A stretch of DNA of 64,000 nt, from the NCBI GenBank assembly GCA_030267565.1, contig BRXU01000035.1, positions 465,001 through 529,000 of the forward strand, in the 5' to 3' direction. Under the pieces are notes generated by a model. That model did no database searches. It was not told the DNA's origin and saw only the letters and a list, made by a program, of their open reading frames with translations. Source of the DNA: Pleodorina starrii. Taxonomy: Eukaryota > Chlorophyta > Chlorophyceae > Chlamydomonadales > Volvocaceae. This document shows positions 12,401 to 24,112 of the stretch, piece by piece. The position numbers were made by a program, and so were the translations under genes. Within the stretch, counting starts at the first letter, position 1, and every line of letters begins with the position of its first letter.

Positions 12401-15400
12401 CTGTGCCTTTGCAGCTGAGGTGTGAAACCAGCCCAGCCCTCCTACACACGGTTATCGTCGTACCTAGGCCGGTAGACTTGGCACACAGCTGCCTCAATAC
12501 AATACCTAGGGCATGGTGTGATCAGATGCTGCGAACTTTACTCGTACGGCAGTGGCACGCGTTTCGCCCCTTTGCACCCCTGTGCCTTTGCAGCTGAGGT
12601 GTGAAACCAGCCCAGCCCTCCTACACACGGTTATCGTCGTACCTAGGCCGGTAGACTTGGCACACAGATGCCTTAATACAATATCTAGGGCATGGTGTGA
12701 TCAGATGCTGCGAACTTTACTCGTACGGCAGTGGCACGCGTTTCGCCCCTTTGCACCCCTGTGCCTTTGCAGCTGAGGTGTGAAACCAGCCCAGCCCTCC
12801 TACACACGGTTATCGTCGTACCTAGGCCGGTAGACTTGGCACACAGATGCCTTAATACCATACCGAGGGCATGGTGTGATCAGACGCTGCGAACTTTACT
12901 CGTACGGCAGTGGCACGCGTTTCACCCCTTTGCACCCCTGTGCCTTTGCAGCTGAGGTGTGAAACCAGCCCAGCCCTCCTACACACGGTTATCGTCGGAC
13001 CTAGGCCGGTAGACTTGGCACACAGATGCCTTAATACAATATCTAGGGCATGGTGTGATCAGATGCTGCGAACTTTACTCGTACGGCAGTGGCACGCGTT
13101 TCGCCCCTTTGCACCCCTGTGCCTTTGCAGCTGAGGTGTGAAACCAGCCCAGCCCTCCTACACACGGTTATCGTCGTACCTAGGCCGGTAGACTTGGCAC
13201 ACAGCTGCCTCAATACAATACCTAGGGCATGGTGTGATCAGATGCTGCGAACTTTACTCGTACGGCAGTGGCACGCGTTTCGCCCCTTTGCACCCCTGTG
13301 CCTTTGCAGCTGAGGTGTGAAACCAGCCCAGCCCTCCTACACACGGTTATCGTCGTACCTAGGCCGGTAGACTTGGCACACAGCTGCCTTAATACCATAC
13401 CGAGGGCATGGTGTGATCAGATGCTGCGAACTTTACTCGTACGGCAGTGGCACGCGTTTCGCCCCTTTGCACCCCTGTGCCTTTGCAGCTGAGGTGTGAA
13501 ACCAGCCCAGCCCTCCTACACACGGTTATCGTCGTACCTAGGCCGGTAGACTTGGCACACAGCTGCCTCAATACAATACCTAGGGCATGGTGTGATCAGA
13601 TGCTGCGAACTTTACTCGTACGGCAGTGGCACGCGTTTCGCCCCTTTGCACCCCTGTGCCTTTGCAGCTGAGGTGTGAAACCAGCCCAGCCCTCCTACAC
13701 ACGGTTATCGTCGTACCTAGGCCGGTAGACTTGGCACACAGCTGCCTCAATACAATACCTAGGGCATGGTGTGATCAGATGCTGCGAACTTTACTCGTAC
13801 GGCAGTGGCACGCGTTTCGCCCCTGTGCACCCTTGTGCCTTTGCAGCTGAGGTGTGAAACCAGCCCAGCCCTCCTACACACGGTTATCGTCGTACCTAGG
13901 CCGGTAGACTTGGCACACAGCTGCCTCAATACAATACCTAGGGCATGGTGTGATCAGATGCTGCGAACTTTACTCGTACGGCAGTGGCACGCGTTTCGCC
14001 CCTTTGCACCCCTGTGCCTTTGCAGCTGAGGTGTGAAACCAGCCCAGCCCTCCTACACACGGTTATCGTCGTACCTAGGCCGGTAGACTTGGCACACAGC
14101 TGCCTTAATACCATACCGAGGGCATGGTGTGATCAGATGCTGCGAACTTTACTCGTACGGCAGTGGCACGCGTTTCGCCCCTTTGCACCCCTGTGCCTTT
14201 GCAGCTGAGGTGTGAAACCAGCCCAGCCCTCCTACACACGGTTATCGTCGGACCTAGGCCGGTAGACTTGGCACACAGATGCCTTAATACAATATCTAGG
14301 GCATGGTGTGATCAGATGCTGCGAACTTTACTCGTACGGCAGTGGCACGCGTTTCGCCCCTTTGCACCCATGTGCCTTTGCAGCTGAGGTGTGAAACCAG
14401 CCCAGCCCTCCTACACACGGTTATCGTCGTACCTAGGCCGGTAGACTTGGCACACAGCTGCCTTAATACAATATCTAGGGCATGGTGTGATCAGATGCTG
14501 CGAACTTTACTCGTACGGCAGTGGCACGCGTTTCGCCCCTTTGCACCCCTGTGCCTTTGCAGCTGAGGTGTGAAACCAGCCCAGCCCTCCTACACACGGT
14601 TATCGTCGTACCTAGGCCGGTAGACTTGGCACACAGATGCCTCAATACAATACCTAGGGCATGGTGTGATCAGATGCTGCGAACTTTACTCGTACGGCAG
14701 TGGCACGCGTTTCGCCCCTTTGCACCCCTGTGCCTTTGCAGCTGAGGTGTGAAACCAGCCCAGCCCTCCTACACACGGTTATCGTCGGACCTAGGCCGGT
14801 AGACTTGGCACACAGATGCCTTAATACAATATCTAGGGCATGGTGTGATCAGATGCTGCGAACTTTACTCGTACGGCAGTGGCACGCGTTTCGCCCCTTT
14901 GCACCCCTGTGCCTTTGCAGCTGAGGTGTGAAACCAGCCCAGCCCTCCTACACACGGTTATCGTCGTACCTAGGCCGGTAGACTTGGCACACAGCTGCCT
15001 CAATACAATACCTAGGGCATGGTGTGATCAGATGCTGCGAACTTTACTCGTACGGCAGTGGCACGCGTTTCGCCCCTTTGCACCCTTGTGCCTTTGCAGC
15101 TGAGGTGTGAAACCAGCCCAGCCCTCCTACACACGGTTATCGTCGTACCTAGGCCGGTAGACTTGGCACACAGATGCCTTAATACAATATCTAGGGCATG
15201 GTGTGATCAGATGCTGCGAACTTTACTCGTACGGCAGTGGCACGCGTTTCGCCCCTTTGCACCCCTGTGCCTTTGCAGCTGAGGTGTGAAACCAGCCCAG
15301 CCCTCCTACACACGGTTATCGTCGGACCTAGGCCGGTAGACTTGGCACACAGCTGCCTTAATACAATATCTAGGGCATGGTGTGATCAGATGCTGCGAAC

Positions 15401-18400
15401 TTTACTCGTACGGCAGTGGCACGCGTTTCGCCCCTTTGCACCCTTGTGCCTTTGCAGCTGAGGTGTGAAACCAGCCCAGCCCTCCTACACACGGTTATCG
15501 TCGTACCTAGGCCGGTAGACTTGGCACACAGATGCCTTAATACAATACCTAGGGCATGGTGTGATCAGATGCTGCGAACTTTACTCGTACGGCAGTGGCA
15601 CGCGTTTCGCCCCTTTGCACCCCTGTGCCTTTGCAGCTGAGGTGTGAAACCAGCCCAGCCCTCCTACACACGGTTATCGTCGGACCTAGGCCGGTAGACT
15701 TGGCACACAGCTGCCTTAATACAATATCTAGGGCATGGTGTGATCAGATGCTGCGAACTTTACTCGTACGGCAGTGGCACGCGTTTCGCCCCTTTGCACC
15801 CCTGTGCCTTTGCAGCTGAGGTGTGAAACCAGCCCAGCCCTCCTACACACGGTTATCGTCGTACCTAGGCCGGTAGACTTGGCACACAGCTGCCTCAATA
15901 CAATACCTAGGGCATGGTGTGATCAGATGCTGCGAACTTTACTCGTACGGCAGTGGCACGCGTTTCGCCCCTTTGCACCCCTGTGCCTTTGCAGCTGAGG
16001 TGTGAAACCAGCTCAGCCCTCCTACACACGGTTATCGTCGTACCTAGGCCGGTAGACTTGGCACACAGCTGCCTCAATACAATACCTAGGGCGTGGTGTG
16101 ATCAGATGCTGCGAACTTTACTCGTACGGCAGTGGCACGCGTTTCGCCCCTTTGCACCCCTGTGCCTTTGCAGCTGAGGTGTGAAACCAGCCCAGCCCTC
16201 CTACACACGGTTATCGTCGTACCTAGGCCGGTAGACTTGGCACACAGATGCCTTAATACAATATCTAGGGCATGGTGTGATCAGATGCTGCGAACTTTAC
16301 TCGTACGGCAGTGGCACGCGTTTCGCCCCTTTGCACCCCTGTGCCTTTGCAGCTGAGGTGTGAAACCAGCCCAGCCCTCCTACACACGGTTATCGTCGTA
16401 CCTAGGCCGGTAGACTTGGCACACAGATGCCTTAATACAATATCTAGGGCATGGTGTGATCAGATGCTGCGAACTTTACTCGTACGGCAGTGGCACGCGT
16501 TTCGCCCCTTTGCACCCCTGTGCCTTTGCAGCTGAGGTGTGAAACCAGCCCAGCCCTCCTACACACGGTTATCGTCGTACCTAGGCCGGTAGACTTGGCA
16601 CACAGATGCCTTAATACAATATCTAGGGCATGGTGTGATCAGATGCTGCGAACTTTACTCGTACGGCAGTGGCACGCGTTTCGCCCCTTTGCACCCCTGT
16701 GCCTTTGCAGCTGAGGTGTGAAACCAGCCCAGCCCTCCTACACACGGTTATCGTCGTACCTAGGCCGGTAGACTTGGCACACAGCTGCCTTAATACCATA
16801 CCGAGGGCATGGTGTGATCAGATGCTGCGAACTTTACTCGTACGGCAGTGGCACGCGTTTCACCCCTTTGCACCCCTGTGCCTTTGCAGCTGAGGTGTGA
16901 AACCAGCCCAGCCCTCCTACACACGGTTATCGTCGTACCTAGGCCGGTAGACTTGGCACACAGATGCCTTAATACAATATCTAGGGCATGGTGTGATCAG
17001 ATGCTGCGAACTTTACTCGTACGGCAGTGGCACGCGTTTTGCCCCTTTGCACCCCTGTGCCTTTGCAGCTGAGGTGTGAAACCAGCCCAGCCCTCCTACA
17101 CACGGTTATCGTCGTACCTAGGCCGGTAGACTTGGCACACAGATGCCTCAATACAATACCTAGGGCATGGTGTGAGCAGATGCTGCGAACTTTACTCGTA
17201 CGGCAGTGGCACGCGTTTCGCCCCTTTGCACCCCTGTGCCTTTGCAGCTGAGGTGTGAAACCAGCCCAGCCCTCCTACACACGGTTATCGTCGTACCTAG
17301 GCCGGTAGACTTGGCACACAGCTGCCTCAATACAATATCTAGGGCATGGTGTGATCAGATGCTGCGAACTTTACTCGTACGGCAGTGGCACGCGTTTCGC
17401 CCCTTTGCACCCCTGTGCCTTTGCAGCTGAGGTGTGAAACCAGCCCAGCCCTCCTACACACGGTTATCGTCGTACCTAGGCCGGTAGACTTGGCACACAG
17501 ATGCCTTAATACAATATCTAGGGCATGGTGTGATCAGATGCTGCGAACTTTACTCGTACGGCAGTGGCACGCGTTTCGCCCCTTTGCACCCCTGTGCCTT
17601 TGCAGCTGAGGTGTGAAACCAGCCCAGCCCTCCTACACACGGTTATCGTCGTACCTAGGCCGGTAGACTTGGCACACAGCTGCCTCAATACAATACCTAG
17701 GGCATGGTGTGATCAGATGCTGCGAACTTTACTCGTACGGCAGTGGCACGCGTTTCGCCCCTTTGCACCCCTGTGCCTTTGCAGCTGAGGTGTGAAACCA
17801 GCCCAGCCCTCCTACACACGGTTATCGTCGGACCTAGGCCGGTAGACTTGGCACACAGCTGCCTTAATACAATATCTAGGGCATGGTGTGATCAGATGCT
17901 GCGAACTTTACTCGTACGGCAGTGGCACGCGTTTCGCCCCTTTGCACCCTTGTGCCTTTGCAGCTGAGGTGTGAAACCAGCCCAGCCCTCCTACACACGG
18001 TTATCGTCGTACCTAGGCCGGTAGACTTGGCACACAGCTGCCTTAATACAATATCTAGGGCATGGTGTGATCAGATGCTGCGAACTTTACTCGTACGGCA
18101 GTGGCACGCGTTTCGCCCCTTTGCACCCCTGTGCCTTTGCAGCTGAGGTGTGAAACCAGCCCAGCCCTCCTACACACGGTTATCGTCGTACCTAGGCCGG
18201 TAGACTTGGCACACAGCTGCCTCAATACAATACCTAGGGCATGGTGTGATCAGATGCTGCGAACTTTACTCGTACGGCAGTGGCACGCGTTTCGCCCCTT
18301 TGCACCCCTGTGCCTTTGCAGCTGAGGTGTGAAACCAGCTCAGCCCTCCTACACACGGTTATCGTCGTACCTAGGCCGGTAGACTTGGCACACAGCTGCC

Positions 18401-21400
18401 TTAATACAATATCTAGGGCATGGTGTGATCAGATGCTGCGAACTTTACTCGTACGGCAGTGGCACGCGTTTCGCCCCTTTGCACCCCTGTGCCTTTGCAG
18501 CTGAGGTGTGAAACCAGCCCAGCCCTCCTACACACGGTTATCGTCGTACCTAGGCCGGTAGACTTGGCACACAGATGCCTTAATACAATATCTAGGGCAT
18601 GGTGTGATCAGATGCTGCGAACTTTACTCGTACGGCAGTGGCACGCGTTTCGCCCCTTTGCACCCCTGTGCCTTTGCAGCTGAGGTGTGAAACCAGCCCA
18701 GCCCTCCTACACACGGTTATCGTCGTACCTAGGCCGGTAGACTTGGCACACAGATGCCTTAATACAATATCTAGGGCATGGTGTGATCAGATGCTGCGAA
18801 CTTTACTCGTACGGCAGTGGCACGCGTTTCGCCCCTTTGCACCCCTGTGCCTTTGCAGCTGAGGTGTGAAACCAGCCCAGCCCTCCTACACACGGTTATC
18901 GTCGTACCTAGGCCGGTAGACTTGGCACACAGATGCCTTAATACAATATCTAGGGCATGGTGTGATCAGATGCTGCGAACTTTACTCGTACGGCAGTGGC
19001 ACGCGTTTCGCCCCTTTGCACCCCTGTGCCTTTGCAGCTGAGGTGTGAAACCAGCCCAGCCCTCCTACACACGGTTATCGTCGTACCTAGGCCGGTAGAC
19101 TTGGCACACAGCTGCCTTAATACCATACCGAGGGCATGGTGTGATCAGATGCTGCGAACTTTACTCGTACGGCAGTGGCACGCGTTTCACCCCTTTGCAC
19201 CCCTGTGCCTTTGCAGCTGAGGTGTGAAACCAGCCCAGCCCTCCTACACACGGTTATCGTCGTACCTAGGCCGGTAGACTTGGCACACAGATGCCTTAAT
19301 ACAATATCTAGGGCATGGTGTGATCAGATGCTGCGAACTTTACTCGTACGGCAGTGGCACGCGTTTTGCCCCTTTGCACCCCTGTGCCTTTGCAGCTGAG
19401 GTGTGAAACCAGCCCAGCCCTCCTACACACGGTTATCGTCGTACCTAGGCCGGTAGACTTGGCACACAGATGCCTCAATACAATACCTAGGGCATGGTGT
19501 GAGCAGATGCTGCGAACTTTACTCGTACGGCAGTGGCACGCGTTTCGCCCCTTTGCACCCCTGTGCCTTTGCAGCTGAGGTGTGAAACCAGCCCAGCCCT
19601 CCTACACACGGTTATCGTCGTACCTAGGCCGGTAGACTTGGCACACAGCTGCCTCAATACAATATCTAGGGCATGGTGTGATCAGATGCTGCGAACTTTA
19701 CTCGTACGGCAGTGGCACGCGTTTCGCCCCTTTGCACCCCTGTGCCTTTGCAGCTGAGGTGTGAAACCAGCCCAGCCCTCCTACACACGGTTATCGTCGT
19801 ACCTAGGCCGGTAGACTTGGCACACAGATGCCTTAATACAATATCTAGGGCATGGTGTGATCAGATGCTGCGAACTTTACTCGTACGGCAGTGGCACGCG
19901 TTTCGCCCCTTTGCACCCCTGTGCCTTTGCAGCTGAGGTGTGAAACCAGCCCAGCCCTCCTACACACGGTTATCGTCGTACCTAGGCCGGTAGACTTGGC
20001 ACACAGCTGCCTCAATACAATACCTAGGGCATGGTGTGATCAGATGCTGCGAACTTTACTCGTACGGCAGTGGCACGCGTTTCGCCCCTTTGCACCCCTG
20101 TGCCTTTGCAGCTGAGGTGTGAAACCAGCCCAGCCCTCCTACACACGGTTATCGTCGGACCTAGGCCGGTAGACTTGGCACACAGCTGCCTTAATACAAT
20201 ACCTAGGGCATGGTGTGATCAGATGCTGCGAACTTTACTCGTACGGCAGTGGCACGCGTTTCGCCCCTTTGCACCCCTGTGCCTTTGCAGCTGAGGTGTG
20301 AAACCAGCTCAGCCCTCCTACACACGGTTATCGTCGTACCTAGGCCGGTAGACTTGGCACACAGCTGCCTTAATACAATATCTAGGGCATGGTGTGATCA
20401 GATGCTGCGAACTTTACTCGTACGGCAGTGGCACGCGTTTCGCCCCTTTGCACCCCTGTGCCTTTGCAGCTGAGGTGTGAAACCAGCCCAGCCCTCCTAC
20501 ACACGGTTATCGTCGTACCTAGGCCGGTAGACTTGGCACACAGCTGCCTCAATACAATACCTAGGGCATGGTGTGATCAGATGCTGCGAACTTTACTCGT
20601 ACGGCAGTGGCACGCGTTTCGCCCCTTTGCACCCCTGTGCCTTTGCAGCTGAGGTGTGAAACCAGCCCAGCCCTCCTACACACGGTTATCGTCGTACCTA
20701 GGCCGGTAGACTTGGCACACAGCTGCCTTAATACAATATCTAGGGCATGGTGTGATCAGATGCTGCGAACTTTACTCGTACGGCAGTGGCACGCGTTTCG
20801 CCCCTTTGCACCCCTGTGCCTTTGCAGCTGAGGTGTGAAACCAGCCCAGCCCTCCTACACACGGTTATCGTCGTACCTAGGCCGGTAGACTTGGCACACA
20901 GCTGCCTTAATACCATACCGAGGGCATGGTGTGATCAGATGCTGCGAACTTTACTCGTACGGCAGTGGCACGCGTTTCACCCCTTTGCACCCCTGTGCCT
21001 TTGCAGCTGAGGTGTGAAACCAGCCCAGCCCTCCTACACACGGTTATCGTCGTACCTAGGCCGGTAGACTTGGCACACAGATGCCTTAATACAATATCTA
21101 GGGCATGGTGTGATCAGATGCTGCGAACTTTACTCGTACGGCAGTGGCACGCGTTTTGCCCCTTTGCACCCCTGTGCCTTTGCAGCTGAGGTGTGAAACC
21201 AGCCCAGCCCTCCTACACACGGTTATCGTCGTACCTAGGCCGGTAGACTTGGCACACAGCTGCCTCAATACAATACCTAGGGCATGGTGTGATCAGATGC
21301 TGCGAACTTTACTCGTACGGCAGTGGCACGCGTTTCGCCCCTTTGCACCCCTGTGCCTTTGCAGCTGAGGTGTGAAACCAGCCCAGCCCTCCTACACACG

Positions 21401-23700
21401 GTTATCGTCGTACCTAGGCCGGTAGACTTGGCACACAGCTGCCTCAATACAATATCTAGGGCATGGTGTGATCAGATGCTGCGAACTTTACTCGTACGGC
21501 AGTGGCACGCGTTTCGCCCCTTTGCACCCCTGTGCCTTTGCAGCTGAGGTGTGAAACCAGCCCAGCCCTCCTACACACGGTTATCGTCGTACCTAGGCCG
21601 GTAGACTTGGCACACAGATGCCTTAATACAATATCTAGGGCATGGTGTGATCAGATGCTGCGAACTTTACTCGTACGGCAGTGGCACGCGTTTCGCCCCT
21701 TTGCACCCCTGTGCCTTTGCAGCTGAGGTGTGAAACCAGCCCAGCCCTCCTACACACGGTTATCGTCGTACCTAGGCCGGTAGACTTGGCACACAGATGC
21801 CTTAATACAATATCTAGGGCATGGTGTGATCAGATGCTGCGAACTTTACTCGTACGGCAGTGGCACGCGTTTCGCCCCTTTGCACCCCTGTGCCTTTGCA
21901 GCTGAGGTGTGAAACCAGCCCAGCCCTCCTACACACGGTTATCGTCGTACCTAGGCCGGTAGACTTGGCACACAGCTGCCTCAATACAATACCTAGGGCA
22001 TGGTGTGATCAGATGCTGCGAACTTTACTCGTACGGCAGTGGCACGCGTTTCGCCCCTTTGCACCCCTGTGCCTTTGCAGCTGAGGTGTGAAACCAGCCC
22101 AGCCCTCCTACACACGGTTATCGTCGTACCTAGGCCGGTAGACTTGGCACACAGATGCCTTAATACAATATCTAGGGCATGGTGTGATCAGATGCTGCGA
22201 ACTTTACTCGTACGGCAGTGGCACGCGTTTCGCCCCTTTGCACCCCTGTGCCTTTGCAGCTGAGGTGTGAAACCAGCCCAGCCCTCCTACACACGGTTAT
22301 CGTCGTACCTAGGCCGGTAGACTTGGCACACAGATGCCTTAATACAATATCTAGGGCATGGTGTGATCAGATGCTGCGAACTTTACTCGTACGGCAGTGG
22401 CACGCGTTTCGCCCCTTTGCACCCCTGTGCCTTTGCAGCTGAGGTGTGAAACCAGCCCAGCCCTCCTACACACGGTTATCGTCGTACCTAGGCCGGTAGA
22501 CTTGGCACACAGCTGCCTTAATACAATATCTAGGGCATGGTGTGATCAGATGCTGCGAACTTTACTCGTACGGCAGTGGCACGCGTTTCGCCCCTTTGCA
22601 CCCCTGTGCCTTTGCAGCTGAGGTGTGAAACCAGCCCAGCCCTCCTACACACGGTTATCGTCGTACCTAGGCCGGTAGACTTGGCACACAGCTGCCTCAA
22701 TACAATACCTAGGGCATGGTGTGATCAGATGCTGCGAACTTTACTCGTACGGCAGTGGCACGCGTTTCGCCCCTTTGCACCCCTGTGCCTTTGCAGCTGA
22801 GGTGTGAAACCAGCCCAGCCCTCCTACACACGGTTATCGTCGTACCTAGGCCGGTAGACTTGGCACACAGCTGCCTCAATACAATACCTAGGGCATGGTG
22901 TGATCAGATGCTGCGAACTTTACTCGTACGGCAGTGGCACGCGTTTCGCCCCTTTGCACCCCTGTGCCTTTGCAGCTGAGGTGTGAAACCAGCCCAGCCC
23001 TCCTACACACGGTTATCGTCGTACCTAGGCCGGTAGACTTGGCACACAGCTGCCTTAATACAATATCTAGGGCATGGTGTGATCAGATGCTGCGAACTTT
23101 ACTCGTACGGCAGTGGCACGCGTTTCGCCCCTTTGCACCCCTGTGCCTTTGCAGCTGAGGTGTGAAACCAGCCCAGCCCTCCTACACACGGTTATCGTCG
23201 TACCTAGGCCGGTAGACTTGGCACACAGCTGCCTTAATACAATATCTAGGGCATGGTGTGATCAGATGCTGCGAACTTTACTCGTACGGCAGTGGCACGC
23301 GTTTCACCCCTTTGCACCCCTGTGCCTTTGCAGCTGAGGTGTGAAACCAGCCCAGCCCTCCTACACACGGTTATCGTCGTACCTAGGCCGGTAGACTTGG
23401 CACACAGATGCCTTAATACAATATCTAGGGCATGGTGTGATCAGATGCTGCGAACTTTACTCGTACGGCAGTGGCACGCGTTTTGCCCCTTTGCACCCCT
23501 GTGCCTTTGCAGCTGAGGTGTGAAACCAGCCCAGCCCTCCTACACACGGTTATCGTCGTACCTAGGCCGGTAGACTTGGCACACAGATGCCTCAATACAA
23601 TACCTAGGGCATGGTGTGATCAGATGCTGCGAACTTTACTCGTACGGCAGTGGCACGCGTTTCGCCCCTTTGCACCCCTGTGCCTTTGCAGCTGAGGTGT
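402..23700. repeat. 179-bp satellite array, left part (about 130 monomers)
   Basis: This is a head-to-tail array of a 179-bp monomer. Landmarks in each unit recur exactly every 179 bases from 559 to at least 23471, which is 128 consecutive steps without an indel. Monomers fall into a few linked haplotypes that differ mainly in a short segment (AGATGCCTTAATACAATATCT versus AGCTGCCTCAATACAATACCT versus AGCTGCCTTAATACCATACCG). Each unit contains one GATC and an open 74-codon stretch beginning with GTG, which I regard as non-coding. The first unit (402-558) is the most diverged. The array is broken at 23700 by an LTR retrotransposon and resumes in register at 30870. It may correspond to one of the subtelomeric satellites described in C. 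reinhardtii, but I could not align it. Confidence 0.97.
23696..23700. repeat. Left target-site duplication (GGTGT) of the LTR element
   Basis: GGTGT lies immediately before the left LTR and is repeated at 30870-30874 immediately after the right LTR. Five bases is the usual duplication length for Ty3/gypsy integrases. The same bases occur once in every uninterrupted satellite monomer, so this is a true target duplication. Confidence 0.93.
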
Positions 23701-24074
23701 TGTAACGATAATTATACTTATAATATTTCCGACTTATAACCAATGGTTAACGGAACTCACTAAAGTGAGGAACGACCGTTGGATTAGTTGGAGACGATAA
23801 TTGCGGAGCCCTGTCGTACATCAAGATCTCAAGGCGTCGGCCTCATATGCCGACTGGTGGAGCTTATGGAATTGAATTCTATTTCTCAGGTGTCTGTTGA
23901 CACCACCTCTTACTACTGTATGTTTCTGATATTAGTTAGATTAGTGCTTGGTAAGCTGTTTAGGTGGGCGCCGTCTTCGTCTCCTTCAACTGGTCGTTCT
24001 TCGGTCGTCGCTCTGGCGACGCCTGGTACCTCGGTGAGTTCCCTTTCGCTGCGTAGCGTAGCTTAAACGTTACA
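23701..24074 (+). repeat. Left LTR
   Basis: This 374-bp terminal repeat matches 30496-30869 at all positions but one. It starts TG and ends CA as expected for integrase processing. A TATA-like string (TATAATAT) lies near its start, around 23718, and a TGTAA, the usual algal polyadenylation signal, forms its first bases; whether either is used cannot be told from sequence. A 92-codon open stretch inside it is not a gene and is present in both LTRs. Confidence 0.97.
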
Positions 24075-24092
24075 ATTGGCATCGAGTTCTAG
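24075..24092 (+). promoter_or_regulatory. Candidate tRNA primer-binding site
   Basis: Immediately inside the left LTR is ATTGGCATCGAGTTCTAG. The TGG three bases in could pair with a tRNA 3' CCA end, and this is the standard location of the minus-strand primer site. I could not match the rest to a particular tRNA from memory, so the primer identity is open. Confidence 0.4.
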
Positions 24093-24112
24093 GTCGCCTT
24101 CGCCGACCAAGA

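Noticed and set aside
23788..24066. 92-residue ORF in the LTR (also 30583-30861)
   Set aside because: It lies wholly inside both LTRs, starts at a non-ATG codon and has no recognisable features.
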